Of a stretch of DNA of 64,000 nt, positions 44,267-55,555 are shown in pieces. How positions within the stretch are numbered: the stretch's first letter is position 1; every line of letters begins with the position of its first letter. Origin of the DNA: Puffinus mauretanicus (lineage: Eukaryota; Chordata; Aves; Procellariiformes; Procellariidae); contig JAJKFH010003680.1 in the NCBI GenBank assembly GCA_023333565.1, positions 2,356,001 through 2,420,000 on the forward strand, written 5' to 3'. The notes below the pieces were generated by a model. That model was given only the letters and a program-made list of their open reading frames with translations. It did no database searches and was not told where the DNA came from. The translations under genes were made by a program, and so were the position numbers.

Positions 44267-46635
44267 TGCATCTCCCCCGTCTCAGCCCCCGCCTTCCCCG
44301 GGGGCGCATCCCCCTCCTGGGGGGCCACGCAGGCAGCACACGGCCCCCAAGGCTCCATGCTGGCTTTCCCCGGCTCTGCTCCCGGCTGGCACCATGGGCT
44401 TGTTAGAAATCCCTGGCGCAGGCAGCAATCCCCGTCTTGCTCGGTGCCAGCTGGGGCTGCATCGCACTGACCATCCCGGCACCGGGCGAGGGCACGGAGG
44501 GTGCTGGGTCCTGGGGGGTCGCACCGGCCCCTGCCCCTCCGGCTGGCGCTTGCCTGGCTCCGTGCTGGGAAGGGGGAAGAGATTGCCCATGTCCAGATGG
44601 TGTCAGTAAAAAGGAGACGGTTTCTCTTAAGCCCTCCCCTAAGCCCTGTCACCTCCAGTGTGATTAGTGTGTAACGAGGCTTCGGGGGCTCTAATACCAG
44701 CCTGCAGTCTTGGCATGGCGTGCCCTGGCTCCGTTGGAGGCGGCCGGACCCGGCCCGCCTGGGGGGGGGTTCTTCTTGGTTGCAAACAGGGCTCTTTTGG
44801 GGCAGAGAGGCTGGACTCTGTCTGTGGCACCTGCGGCCGGGCTGTGGGAGCTGGTGTTGCGTGGAGGCTGGGCATCCTCTCTGCCTTGCCCTGCTCGTGA
44901 TGGGTGGGCAGGGGGCAGCCGGTGTCCCCCTGGTGTGGAGATTCACCGGGGGAGGGTGTCAGGGGCTGCAGAGGTGGCAGTTGTGTGGGGGCCTCTCAAA
45001 CCTCCACCTGGGGCGAGACCTGCATGGCCTTGGGCACTCGCTGGGGGAGAAGGGTCTCCCCAAGGCTCGCACCCGTTGGGGACAGTGGGGGGCATGCACT
45101 GATGGGGTCTGGGGACACGGCAGGGATGTTTGTTGGGGCTCTGGACTGGTGGCTGGGAGGGCTGTGATGAGGAGCAAAGGGATTCCCAGGCAGCCGTGTG
45201 TATCACCCTGGGGGTGTGGGATGCTTGGGGACCCCCCCGGCCGGGTGTCCCTGAAGGGCAGCCCAGGGGAGCGAGGGTGAGGGGACAGAGTTGTGAGCAA
45301 GTTTGTGTGCCCGGCCATGGCCAGGCGGGAGCGGGGAAGGGGGATGCTCGTGTCTCCCGGTGCTGCCAGCGCCATCAAGCAAAGCCCTCCCCGGGTGGGA
45401 TGGACCCCGGCTGGGGACGGCGGCGCCAGCTGTCCTTGTCACAGGCGAGTGCTGGGGTTTGCACGGGAGGGAGGAGTGACCCGTGTCCTCTCTGGGCGTG
45501 CCAGGGCTTGCACAGGGGACAGTGGCAACGCGCGGGTGTGTCTGTGCGGGTGTGCAAGGTGGCACAGGATTCCTGTCCCGCCTGTGCTGGCACCGGCTTT
45601 TGGCCCCTGGGCGAGGACAGGCTGTGACAGCAGCGTTGCCTGCCCGCATCAGTCCTGGCAGAGGCGACCCTCGAGGGCATCCTCCCGGGAAGGCAGCAGT
45701 GGCCTTTCACCGTGTCAGCTGTCATTGGGGGGTCCCCTGATGTGTCCCAGAGGCACGGGAGGGCCAACACCTTCTCCCGGCAAAGCCTCCACCAGGGAGC
45801 GTGTGGGAGCAACGCGGGTTGTTCAGCCCCGTCCCTTGCCCCCCACGCCCTTCCTGGTGTCCCTTGGGTAGCGATGGTGCCCACCCTGCGTCCCCGTACC
45901 GGCACTGCCCGGGGTGCCGCCAATGGAGCCCCATCACCCACTGTGGGATTTGGTGGCTTTCTCCAAGGGGCTGCGTCCCTGGAGGCTTCATGGCGCGTGA
46001 TGTGCGGGGGGGAGGGACAGGCTCAGGGTCCAGCTGCTGTTGGGCACGAAGGGGCATTTGCAGGGGCTGCTCGCTCGGGTGGGCTCACCTGGGTGCACCC
46101 TGGGATGGGGTGCTCTCCACCTTCCTGGCCCATCTCCGGGTTGGAGCGGCTCTGCCGTGGCTCCGCCGATCTTCCCGTGGGCTGCGGGCAGGTGGCTCCG
46201 CTGCCTGGGCTGCACCGTGGCTGCCTGCTCCCCCCCGGCAGCCCCCTTTGCCCCCACGTTGGCACTGTGGCTTAAAGCTCCCAGTGCAGCCCTCGGCCGG
46301 TCGCAGGGCAGATGGGAGGGCTGAGGGGACCAGCGAGACGCCCTGCCTGACCTGCCTGCACGCCGGGCTGGGCAGGGGACCCTCGGGCCTGTCCTGATGC
46401 AGGTGCCCCCTCCCCAGCTGGGGCAGGCGGTGTGAGGGCTGGCAACGGCCCGGGGAGAGGAGCGGCGTGCAGACCCCCTTTGCTTGGCAGTCTATCGGAC
46501 ACCAGCGTGCCAGGGGTTAAACACCTTCCCCACAGCCTCGTGTCCCTCCCGGCTGTCCCCTGCCCCGGACCCCCTGGGTGCCCCTGCGCATCCCTCCCCG
46601 GGGCAGGCTGGCAGCTCGTGGTGCCGCAGGAGCAC

Positions 46636-46815
46636 CCGGAGCGCTGGGCAGTCAATTTTGTAGTAACGAGCTGCTGGCGCCTTATTAAAGAGCCCCTGGA
46701 GATGCCACGTCCCTCCTGCCCCAGGCCTAGGAGAAGCATGGCGAATTTAAAGCGTTTCATTACCCAGCACAGCGGTGTCGGAGGGGGGTCTTGGGTAATG
46801 GGCTGCTTTAATTAG
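46636..46815. promoter_or_regulatory. AT-richer island in intron 1, candidate enhancer
   Basis: Block with CAATTTTGTAGTAACGAG, CCTTATTAAAGAG, GAATTTAAAGCG and TTTAATTAGC between GC-rich flanks. No repeat family. Candidate element from composition only. Confidence 0.3.
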
Positions 46816-47159
46816 CTCCTTCGCAGCCTCCCTGCGCTGGGGAGAGTGGAACGACGGAGCTCTGGGAGCCCGGCCGAGGGCACGGCATCCCCACAGGCGC
46901 TGGCTGTGCTGCTGCTGGTCCTGCAGGACTTCTCCAAACCCTCCCGCCCTGCTCCGGCACTGGGGGGGACTTTCCCAGCAGGACCCCTTGTCGCATCCAG
47001 CCGGCTGTGGGGATGCTGCACCCGCGCCTGGCTATGGTGTCCGATGTGTCCGTCAGGGATGTGTTTCCCCAGGCTTGGAGGGGGAAGGATGCAGGCACAG
47101 GGTGCATTTTGCAGTCAGGCCTCTCCTTCCCCTCCAAGCTGCGGGTTGCATTACATGGT

Positions 47160-47195
47160 TTTATGGCAAGGTAAACTGAGGCACAGTATCTAAAC
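47160..47195 (+). repeat. MIR/CORE-SINE-like scrap
   Basis: 'ggcaaggtaaactgaggca' followed by 'cagtatctaaac' resembles the MIR phrase around 'gaaactgaggcacag'. Short and uncertain. Confidence 0.25.
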
Positions 47196-47395
47196 ATTTT
47201 GGCCGTGCTCAGCCTTGGGACCAGGACCCAGCCCTGCCTAACGGGGAGGGGGGGATGCTCTGGCCGCTGCCCCCCCCCCAGGCTGTGCATTCCCCGGGGC
47301 TCCCCATGCCGCAGCGGGCTGGGCCGGCACGTTGGGCTCGTGCACCGGGAGCTGCTGCTGCTTCCTGATGCAGGGCAGCAGGCGCCTGTTGACTG

Positions 47396-47660
47396 ACAGT
47401 TCTGCTTAATTAGGGAGTTGTTATTTTATCAATTCCAAAGCGCTTGAAGTTTTCTGCTCCAGCTCACGCTTTCCACTTGTTAATGGGAAACCAACACCCT
47501 CCGTCAAAAAGGCAGCGGCACTGATGCATTTTAAAGGTTTCTGCTTGCTCCGGTTTGACATCCAAAATATAACAATCAAGCAATCAGCTGGTGGATGCCT
47601 GTTTGATGCAGCTCTGACAGCGCTGAAAACCTTAATTTCCCAGCCCTCCCCTACACCTCC
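47396..47660. promoter_or_regulatory. AT-richer island in intron 1, candidate enhancer
   Basis: About 265 bp of complex lower-GC sequence with CTTAATTA at 47405-47412, TTATTTTATCAATT, TTGTTAATGGG, GATGCATTTTAAAG and ATAACAATCAAGCAATCAGC. This is a dense set of homeodomain- and SOX-like cores in a GC-rich intron. It looks like a conserved developmental element; no repeat recognised. Confidence 0.35.
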
Positions 47661-48288
47661 TCCTCTTTTATATCCCTGCGTTGGTAGCGTGGTGGCTGCT
47701 TCTGGTGTAGGGGACTGGGGCTGTGGGGTCCTGCTGGCCCATGGGAGCTGGGAGCGCTGCGTGCTCAGGGTGGGGGGCTGCCATGCAGAGGCACCCCCCC
47801 ATCCACCCAAGTGCCACCTTCCCCTTGCAGGGGAGGATGGAAACGAATTAGGGAGAAAAAAGGGGTGGAAAGGGTGTTTGGGTGGGAGCATGGTCTGAGT
47901 GCCCTGTGCTGCCTGCAGGGTCAGGGTGTACTGGGGTGCTTCACCTCCTTGCTGGGCTTGGAGACCCCCGAGGGACGTCCCCGTCGCTGTGTTAGCGAAG
48001 GGAGGCAGAGCCATGGCCTCGGCCCAGAGCACAACCCCACCAGGCACTGTATGGACATGGCAAGAGCATCCTTTAGGGGAGCTGCTCCCCGCTCTGTGTG
48101 CTCTGTCACGGATGCCACTCGCTGCCCGAGCCCCTGCCCTTCCCCTCTGGGATGGGGGCTAGTGCATCTGCCTGGGACGTTGCCCTGTGCGGCTGGAGAG
48201 GCTTGAAACCAGCGCCCGGGGCTAATGGGGACGACTTTCCCCTTGCAGAGGGCAGTTTGGGTGCCAGCGAGGGAGCGGGTAGTGCCAT

Positions 48289-48303
48289 GGGGGGGGGGGG
48301 GGG
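48289..48303 (+). repeat. G15 homopolymer
   Basis: Fifteen consecutive G. A likely length-variable site and a possible assembly weak point. Confidence 0.8.
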
Positions 48304-48532
48304 TGGCACGGCGGCGAAGGGGGGAGTTACAGGGAGGATGGAGTGACGGGGCTCTGGGGGTGACATGGCTCTGGGGGCGCACAGCGGGCTCACTCCCCTT
48401 TGCACTGGGATTAGCAGCGTGCGTGCCACCCGGCCCGGGGGGCTCGGCGGGGGGCACGGCCCCGGGGGCTGCCCGGGCAGGGCTCCCGTGGGGCGGTGTG
48501 GCTCGGCGCAGCGCAGCTCAGTATCCCCGTTC

Positions 48533-48548
48533 TCTCCATATATGGAGA
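48533..48548. promoter_or_regulatory. Perfect CArG box in a 16-bp palindrome
   Basis: CCATATATGG (48536-48545) fits the SRF consensus CC(A/T)6GG exactly and is embedded in a perfect 16-bp palindrome, TCTCCATATATGGAGA. It is surrounded by GC-rich DNA about 4.8 kb inside intron 1. SRF binding would tie FOXO6 to actin/MRTF or immediate-early signals, which is inference. Confidence 0.5.
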
Positions 48549-49094
48549 TTTTTCCAGCAGCAGGGAGAGCCCGATGCTCCCGGCCGCAGGCAGCTCTCCA
48601 GGGAGCAGAGCGGCCGGGAGAGCCCAGCCGTCCTGGGGGCCGAGCAGGGCCGGGAGGAGCTCCTTCACCTCAGGGGAACCCCGCTGCTTCACCCCCCAAA
48701 CAGCCCCCGGATAAGCCCCCCGGATAAGCCGCCCCGGCTCTCTGATCCCCACAGGTGCAATGCCCCTGGGTCCCCCCAACAGGAGGGGACCCCTCCACCC
48801 TTTCCTGCGGTACAGATGGGGTCCCCCCAGGATGCTGGCCTGGGGTACCCCACGCTTCAGCATCCCAGGGCTGGAGCGGGGGACTCCTCGCCTGTCCCCA
48901 ACTTCACACAGGGATGGGGGAGCCCGCTCGCTTCCCCCCGAGCTGGCGTGATGTGCTCCGGTGCCGCTGGTGGCACGGCTGTGAGGAATCCCCCGGGCTC
49001 CTCTCCTCCTTCCCGCCTCATTTTTCTCTCTCCTTTTGGAGGTTTTCATCTTCCTTCTAATTTCCGCCCCCCCCTCCCCCCCCCTCTTCTGGAA

Positions 49095-49330
49095 TCGCTT
49101 TTCGTGCAGCGCTAACTGCTGAAGTAACACAAACCTGCTAAATGGTCCGGCTTTATGATAGCATAAAAATGATACTACAGCAGTGAGTGGGGCTTTATTA
49201 AACCCAAGGGAAAGGCTCCAAATGAACAGCTTGCTCTGCTCTTAGCTTCCCCACCGCCCCCCCCCCCTTTATTTTTAATAACCGCTGGAATATAAACTAC
49301 AGTTAAGATCCTGCAGACTAGAAGAGTGCT
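49095..49330. promoter_or_regulatory. AT-rich island with an inverted CDX/HOX-type site
   Basis: Contains TTTATG-ATAG-CATAAA (49152-49167), two caudal/posterior-HOX-like cores facing each other, plus GGCTTTATTAAACC and a C12 run followed by TTTATTTTTAATAACC at about 49260-49285. No ORF. Candidate enhancer. Confidence 0.35.
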
Positions 49331-49935
49331 CGCAGCCTGGTGTTATCTCTGCCTGTCCCTGCGTGCGGGTCCCTGTGTGCATCCCTCCCTCCCACTGCCC
49401 AGTGCTGTGATGGGAGGACCAGCATCCTGGGCTGGGAAACGAATTGCCTGGTGCTTGGCTTTGTACTTACAAAGCCTCGTAAATATTTTGCGGGGATGCC
49501 GTGTCCCCAGTGGGTCGGGCCAGGCATGCTGTGGGAGCGAGCTGTAGCTCCTCGGTCCAGCTTCCCATCCCAGTGGGATCCTCACTGGGATGCTGCTGGC
49601 AGTGGGAGGTCCCCTGGGCTTTGGGAGCAGGGTTGGAGCCCTGTCACCACCGTGTCCTCGCAGAGGGAGCACGCAGGAAGGGGATGTATCTCCCCTCCTC
49701 ACCGCCACAGCGGGGTCCGGGCAGGGTCAGACCCCCAGCCCCAGGCTGACCCCTCCACCCCCGGGGTCCACCCCAAGCTGTGGTGTCACCGTGCCCTTGG
49801 GTCTCCTGTGGGGATGCTCTGGAGCTGGGTATAGGGTCTCCCCCTTGCCACCCCACTGCACCCCAGCCCTGCCTGCGGGGAGGCAGCTGCCTTCCCCCCC
49901 CTGCCCTCCCGCATCCACCGGCGGTGGGCTCGCTA

Positions 49936-50128
49936 CTCCCTGATCGCATTACTTTTAATTAGCCCGACACTTCCCGTCAGCTCCTCTCTCCCGCTGAAGG
50001 TGCCTGATTAGTGCCGAGGTGAAAGGCACTTTGGGTTACGGAAGGACACGCGGAGAGGCTCGCCTGTCTGCCGCTGAAGCTCGTTTTGGACAGCATCTGT
50101 TCATTATTATGTGGTGCCTTGGCCGGGC
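49936..50128. promoter_or_regulatory. AT-richer island in intron 1
   Basis: Has GCATTACTTTTAATTAGCCCG at its left end, GCCTGATTAGTGCCGAGG in the middle, and TCATTATTATGTGG at its right end. Homeodomain-like cores in GC-rich surroundings. Low-confidence element. Confidence 0.25.
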
Positions 50129-50181
50129 GCCAGCCAGGAGAACTGAAAGCCCAGGCACAAAGCTTGCTTTCACCCGCTGCG

Positions 50182-50208
50182 GGGAGGAGGAGGAGGAGGA
50201 GGAGGAGG
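50182..50208. repeat. (GGA)n microsatellite
   Basis: About nine GGA triplets, a purine tract. Confidence 0.8.
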
Positions 50209-51204
50209 CAGCCGGCACTGGGAGGGGGTGTGGGGACCCCCAAAGCAGGCTCGTCCCTTCCCTGCAGACACTGGAGCATCCTGAGCTGTCGCCTGCTACG
50301 GTTGTGGCTGTGGGGTGTCCAGCCCCCCCGGGACCGCTGCGGGGGGCTGCCCTAGAGCGGTTAGCAGCAGGATGGGATGATGCTGTGGTCTGCGTGGCTG
50401 GTACCTACTTTTTCAGGAGGGGGCTCATCCTTCCCCTCCCCAGCACCCCCAGCTGTGCCCCTCGGGGCTGTGCGCTGTGCCGGGGCTCGGCAGCTCCCGG
50501 GCTTTGCTGCCTGCTGCCCCTCTGGGTGCGGGTACCAGGGTTGATGGCACTTTGTACCCACCGAGCCAGGGATGCAGCAGCGATGCAGCCCGGCTCGCTG
50601 CTCCCCTGGGGCTGCGGGGCAGAGGAGGTTTCCCAAACAGCCTTGGGTGCTGGCAATGGGGGCATGTGGGGGGATGGCTCCGCCACCTGGATACCCTGGT
50701 GCGGGCAAACCCTTGCCTGCGCCTGCCCGCGGGGCTGGGCAGAGCACGGGGAGCTGCAGGCAGCGGTGCCGCAGGGCATCCACCGCCTGTGCATGCACGT
50801 CTGAACTTGCACGTGTTCCCTCGCACGCCTGTGTGTATGCATTCGGGGCGCGGCACGTGCACACACGGCACACGTGCGCCGGGCTCGCCACATGCGCTCC
50901 CACATGCGCTCACACCCGCACGTTGCAATCAGATGCACATCGGGTGTGCAAGGGCAGCGCGGGGAAGGACCCTCGAGCACGCCTCGGGCTGGCTCGCGCC
51001 GCTGCGCGGCCCTCCTGGGACCTCGGGCTGGTGGCAGTGTCCCCCTGTCCTTGGGGACCGGGGGGACAACATGGCCTTGCTGTGGGGCAGTGGGTACCAC
51101 AGGGGCTGGGTGCTTTTGAAGACGCGGCTGTGGCTCAGTGGGTGGGGGGGAGCCTGAGCAGGGGCGCCGAGCAGCCACCTTTGATTTGCTGGGAAGGGGG
51201 AGAA

Positions 51205-51255
51205 AAAAACCAACCCCAAAACCAAAAAACAAAGAAAAACATCCAACCCCAAGAA
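51205..51255 (+). repeat. A-rich low-complexity tract
   Basis: AAAAAAACC, CCAAAACC and CAAAAAAC units, similar in style to the A-rich tract in the FOXO6 leader (42885-42929). Confidence 0.6.
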
Positions 51256-51335
51256 AGAGAAGAAAGGCGAGGGTTGTTGGGAGCCGCCTGCCACCTGGCG
51301 CGGTGCCAGCCCGGGGACGCTCCGGAGCAGACATG

Positions 51336-51432
51336 CCAAGCTGTAATTGCAGACAGGCTCATTTCAAGAGACGAGACGGTTATTTTTAACTCGCGTTAAG
51401 GTAATGCACTGATCTTCTGCCTGCTGGTTCAA
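51336..51432. promoter_or_regulatory. Short AT-richer island in intron 1
   Basis: Holds CTGTAATTGCAGAC, GGTTATTTTTAACTCG and TTAAGGTAATGCAC. Small complex block in GC-rich DNA; candidate element only. Confidence 0.25.
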
Positions 51433-52845
51433 AAGTTCAAACACCCCCCCCTCTCCCCAAAGCCCACTTTGCTCACCCATCCATGCCGGTGTCCCCCGTC
51501 CGGGCTCTGGGTGCCCCCCCTGTAAGGCGCATCCCCTTCCCCGCGGCCCCGCGGTTGGGCAGCCTGGCCCTGCCAGACACCCTCGCCCTCCCCGGGGCAC
51601 CCTTTGTGTCTCCCGGGGAGTCTGGCTCCTCTCCTGCGGGATTGGGAGGAGGCTGCGGCTGGGGCCAGCCCCGGGGTATGGAGGAGACGGGCACTTGCGG
51701 GGCTGTGCCAGCTCCGTGCCCAGCCTTGGTGCTGCCGAGGTCCCCGAGGGACAGCGTCGGGGATGGGCGCTGCGTGCTGGGGTGCCAGATCCTGCTCGGG
51801 TTCCAGTGGGAAAGCCTTGCAATGCTGTGAGTGGGGGCACCGCACATTCCCCGAGGTCCCCAAGCACTTTCCAGTCACAGCCCCATGTGCTGGTGGCCGT
51901 GCCGCCTCGGGGACCGCTGGCATCTCCTCCAGCAGCCAGGCTGGCAGGGACGGCAGGGTGGTGCAGGGGTGGTGGGGTGCGGGTTCCCCCCTCCTCGGGC
52001 TCGCTGGGCATCCCCGCGGTGGAGGGCTGAGCCTCTGGGCCACCCGTCCGCTTGGACCAGCTGCTGAGCCCAGTGTTCCCCGTGCCACTTCTCGGTCCAC
52101 GCCGAGGACCGTGCAGCCACCTCGTCCCTGCTGTTGGCAGCGGGAGAGCCCAAAAGCCAGGTGCAGGGATATATCAACTTTTTCCCTTAAAACATATTTC
52201 GAAGTGCCAGGAGGGCCTGTCTCTGGGTGCCCTCTGCTCCTGGGGGAGCGGCTTTGCTCCCCTTGGCTGGGGAGACGGGATGTCACCAGCCACACGGGTC
52301 CCAAGTGGTGTCAAGCCAGGGAGTGTGGGGACGAGCCTGGCGCCTGTTCCCGACCCTCCGCCCAACTATCCAAAGTGAAAGCGGAGCAGAAACGCTCCAC
52401 AACACCTCAGGTTTGGACCTGTAATAGCTGTAATTAATCCTTTGCCCCCCCAGTCAGCCTCCCCCAGGAGCTCGGCTGCTTGGAGCTGGCGGGAACGAAG
52501 CCCCGGGGCGCTCCGGAGCAGGAGCAGCGTGTCCGTCCCCCTGTCCCCAAATGCCCTCTCGTCCTGGTTCGTGGCGTCAGCAGTTTGCCAGACGGCCGGG
52601 AACTCCCTGCGTGGCTGAGATGTCTTTTGTCCTCGGTCGTCGCCTGGCCGGGACTGCCGGCTGCAGGTGCTTCGCTGCTCCCCCTTCCCGCTGCCATGGT
52701 TCGGCATTTCCCTCCCATTGGATGTAGCTGCTTGTGGCAGGAGCGGCTGAGGTTCGGGGTTTGGGGGGTCCCGAGGGGAGCTGAGACCCACATTTTGTGG
52801 TGTTTCGCTGCTTGTCCGGCCTCGTCGCTGGCCCCCGTGGCAGCG

Positions 52846-52935
52846 CATCATCCGCCGGAGCTGATAAATTGGGGGAATAGCCCGGCTGTGTCAGCGGTGA
52901 ATTGTGGGGCCGTTATCTGTAATGAGTTCAACAAG
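52846..52935. promoter_or_regulatory. Short AT-richer island in intron 1
   Basis: Contains GCTGATAAATTG, a GATA-type GTTATCTG and TAATGAGTTCAACAAGG. Candidate element from composition only. Confidence 0.25.
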
Positions 52936-53625
52936 GATGGCACGGCACGAGCCGCGGGGGGAGCCTTACCGGGGTTATTCCTGGGCTGTGACCCCGGCAA
53001 AGCAGGGGGCATCTCCTAGCCCAGCGGGGCAGCCGGCTCCGTGGCGGGGTTACGTGGCCACGTGCTTCGCTGCTCTGCCTGGGCTGCCTGCCACCCCTCT
53101 GCCCGCGGGGACCGGGGGGCCGTGTGGGTACCGTCGGCCACATCCTGGCGTCCACCGATGCTCGGAGCGAGTGCCGCACCAGTGTGCACTGATGTTTGGA
53201 GCGTCCCTGGAGCCTGCCCAGGCTCTCGGATGTGTTTGGTAGTGCGGGACTGGAAATGCCCGGTGCAACCCCCAGGGATGGGAGAGCTTGGGAGACCACG
53301 ACTGGGACTGTGCTTGAGGCTGTGCTCGCTTGGGACCCCGCTTGTGACCTCCTTTAGCAGTGGCTCCGCTGGCTCCTTCCCCCTGCGGGTGCAGGGCACC
53401 GGGAACCACCCCGTCCCGCTGCACAGCCGGTCGGAGTTGCTGGGAGCCGACGGCTGTGGGGAGCGGGTTTAAGCAGGATGAAGAAGGGCAAAGTCCCCGG
53501 CTCCGCAACGCCTCGCCGGCGGGTTCAGGCAGCCAGGATGCCACCTCCTGCCTGCAGCTTGCCCGGCCGGCAGCCGGCCCTCGCGCCCTGCCTGCCCCAG
53601 GTGGAGGGCGCATGCGGAGATGAAG

Positions 53626-54240
53626 GGAAGGAATTAACAAGCTTGCGGAGCGACAGGCTCATAAATTTCGGCTTTTTTTTTTGAGACTGTCAAACCTATG
53701 CCTGTCCCAGGGATGTAAGACAGCATTTTATTGCTGCCTGCTTGATGGTTGTTCCCTTCTCCTCTGTGGCTGTGATTTATCTCTGCACTTTGCACTGATT
53801 GGATTAGAAGTTTAAATGCTAAGGGTGCATAACAATATATTTTTCTTATTAATATTAAAAAATCATTATTGGATTTTTTATAGTTCTGTTTTGAATTGAA
53901 TCCCCTTGCTTGATTTATTCTCTCTCCCAGAGTAGAATTTAATGCTAATAGGAACAATCATTGCTTTGTTTTGAATCTTTGACTGTTTGGAAAACTTTCC
54001 CTGCAAAGGGAAATTACAGCATTATTAAGAGTCCATTAAAAGAGGGTTTGCCCATTCCTGGCTATTACCTGTGAGCTGGAGAGAAAACAAGAAAGCAAAG
54101 ACAAAGAGTCTCTTTTGCAGGGCTTTCTGCTTACACCCTTCCCTAGGTGTAACGCAATTATCATGCCAATTATTATAATCAGCTCTATTCTATCGCAGGT
54201 ATTAATTGCAGGTCCCGCCGGTTCGATTTCTTGCAGGACG
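53626..54240. promoter_or_regulatory. Large AT-rich island in intron 1, strongest enhancer candidate
   Basis: About 600 bp with a sharp drop in GC against very GC-rich flanks on both sides. It is complex rather than repetitive, with many AT-rich homeodomain-type cores (TTATTAATATTAAA, AATCATTATTGG, GCTAATAGG, GCAATTATCATGCC, AATTATTATAATC) and SOX-like ATTGTT/ACAATC words such as AACAATCATTG. No coding frame of note, no repeat family. This is the classic look of a vertebrate conserved non-coding element. Confidence 0.4.
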
Positions 54241-54798
54241 CCGGGCGGTGAACGCATGTGCATGGCAGCGGAGCGCGACCCGTCCGCGCTCGCCTATGCA
54301 CGGGCGAAAGGCAGCGGCTTGGCTGCCCGCGACGGGAAGCGATGGGGACCACGGGGCTGCTCTGCTTCCCACTGGATTTCGTATTTTTATGAGCCCGCAG
54401 GGCTCCAGCAGGCAACAGGGCAGGGCAGATGCCCCATGGGCAGCCCTGGAGAGCAGAGGCAGGAGGGAACGGGGTAGGGGCCGGGGGGATGGTGCCAGGC
54501 AGCTGGAGACGTGCCTGGGCTCCACGCACGGCGCTGGGACGGGTGCAGCGGCGACGGGGAGCTGCGCCAGGCTTGGCACGCGGGCGGCACGGTTGGCAGG
54601 GGGAGCGCAGCCTGCCCGGGCACGGCTGGGGCAGGCCTGGTCAGCCGCGGCCCCGAGGAGCGCCGGGGCGGCGCGGGGAGGCTGGGGTGTGGGGTGGCTG
54701 CTGGGCGTAGGTGGGAGCGGCAGGAATGTCAGCCCGAGGCACGCAGGGTCCCGCGTCGGCGTGAACCTCCCTGCAGCACTGCAGTGTGCCAGGCCACC
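54241..54798. other. CpG-rich intronic DNA, nothing recognised
   Basis: GC- and CpG-rich stretch between the AT-rich island and the minisatellite. No exon supported. Confidence 0.4.
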
Positions 54799-55480
54799 AC
54801 CCTGCACTCTGCACCCCAAAACCTGCACCCCTCACGCTGCTCCCCAAACCCTGCACCCCATACCCCACACCCTGCACTCTGTACTCTGCTCCCCATACCC
54901 TAGACCCCATACCCTACACCCTGCACCCCGCACCCTGCTCCCCAAAGCCTGCACCCTGCTCCCCGTACCCTGCACCCTGTACTCTGCTCCCCATACCCTG
55001 CACCCCATACCCTACACCTTGCACCCCGCATTCTGCTCCCCAAAGCCTGCACCCTGCTCCCCGTACACTGCACCCTGTACTCTGCTCCCTATACCCTGCA
55101 CCCCATACCCTACACCTTGCACCCCGCATTCTGCTCCCCAAAGCCTGCACCCTGCACTCTGCGCCCCATACCCTGCACCCCATACTTATCCTCCCCAAAC
55201 CCTGCACTCTGCACCCCAGAACCTGCACCCTCCACCCTCCACCCTGCATTGTGCTCCCCAAACTGTGCTCCCTGCATCCTGCACCCCAAACCCTGCACCC
55301 CAAAACCTGCACCCCACACCCTGCATCCCAAACCTTGCACCCTGCATCCCAAAACCTGCACACTGTACCCTGCATTCTGCACCCTTGCACCTCACACCCT
55401 GCACCCCACCTGCCCAGACTCCCACCCAGACATTGCTTATTGCAAACCCGTGCCCACTGCCACTGTGCACCCCGTACCTT
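54799..55480. repeat. 14-bp minisatellite with 98-bp higher-order units
   Basis: About 680 bp of C-rich tandem units on the pattern CCCTGCACCCCATA (14 bp). Seven such variants form a 98-bp super-unit: the word 'cccc-aaa' recurs with its A's at 54846, 54944, 55042 and 55140, exactly 98 bp apart. The units starting at 54944 and 55042 match at 96 of 98 positions. After about 55190 the array becomes irregular. As 14 is not a multiple of 3, the array is open in all frames and makes false proteins. The minus strand is rich in GGG runs and could form G-quadruplexes. Confidence 0.92.
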
Positions 55481-55555
55481 GAATGGGGGGGATTCAAGGC
55501 ACAGGGTGTGCGGGTACAAGTTTCTGGGTGTGCGGGTTCAGGGTACGGGGTACAT
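55477..55555. repeat. Palindrome and strand switch at the minisatellite end
   Basis: CCTTGAAT (55477-55484), a loop of seven G, then ATTCAAGG (55492-55499), a perfect 8-bp-arm hairpin. From here the C-rich repeat words appear in reverse complement (gggtacggggtac at 55541-55553 pairs with gcaccccgtacc at 55467-55478). The array therefore ends in an inverted segment. Confidence 0.7.

Noticed and set aside
54220..54230. tRNA-like B box (GGTTCGATTTC)
   Set aside because: No A box at the right distance upstream and no cloverleaf can be drawn. Chance match.
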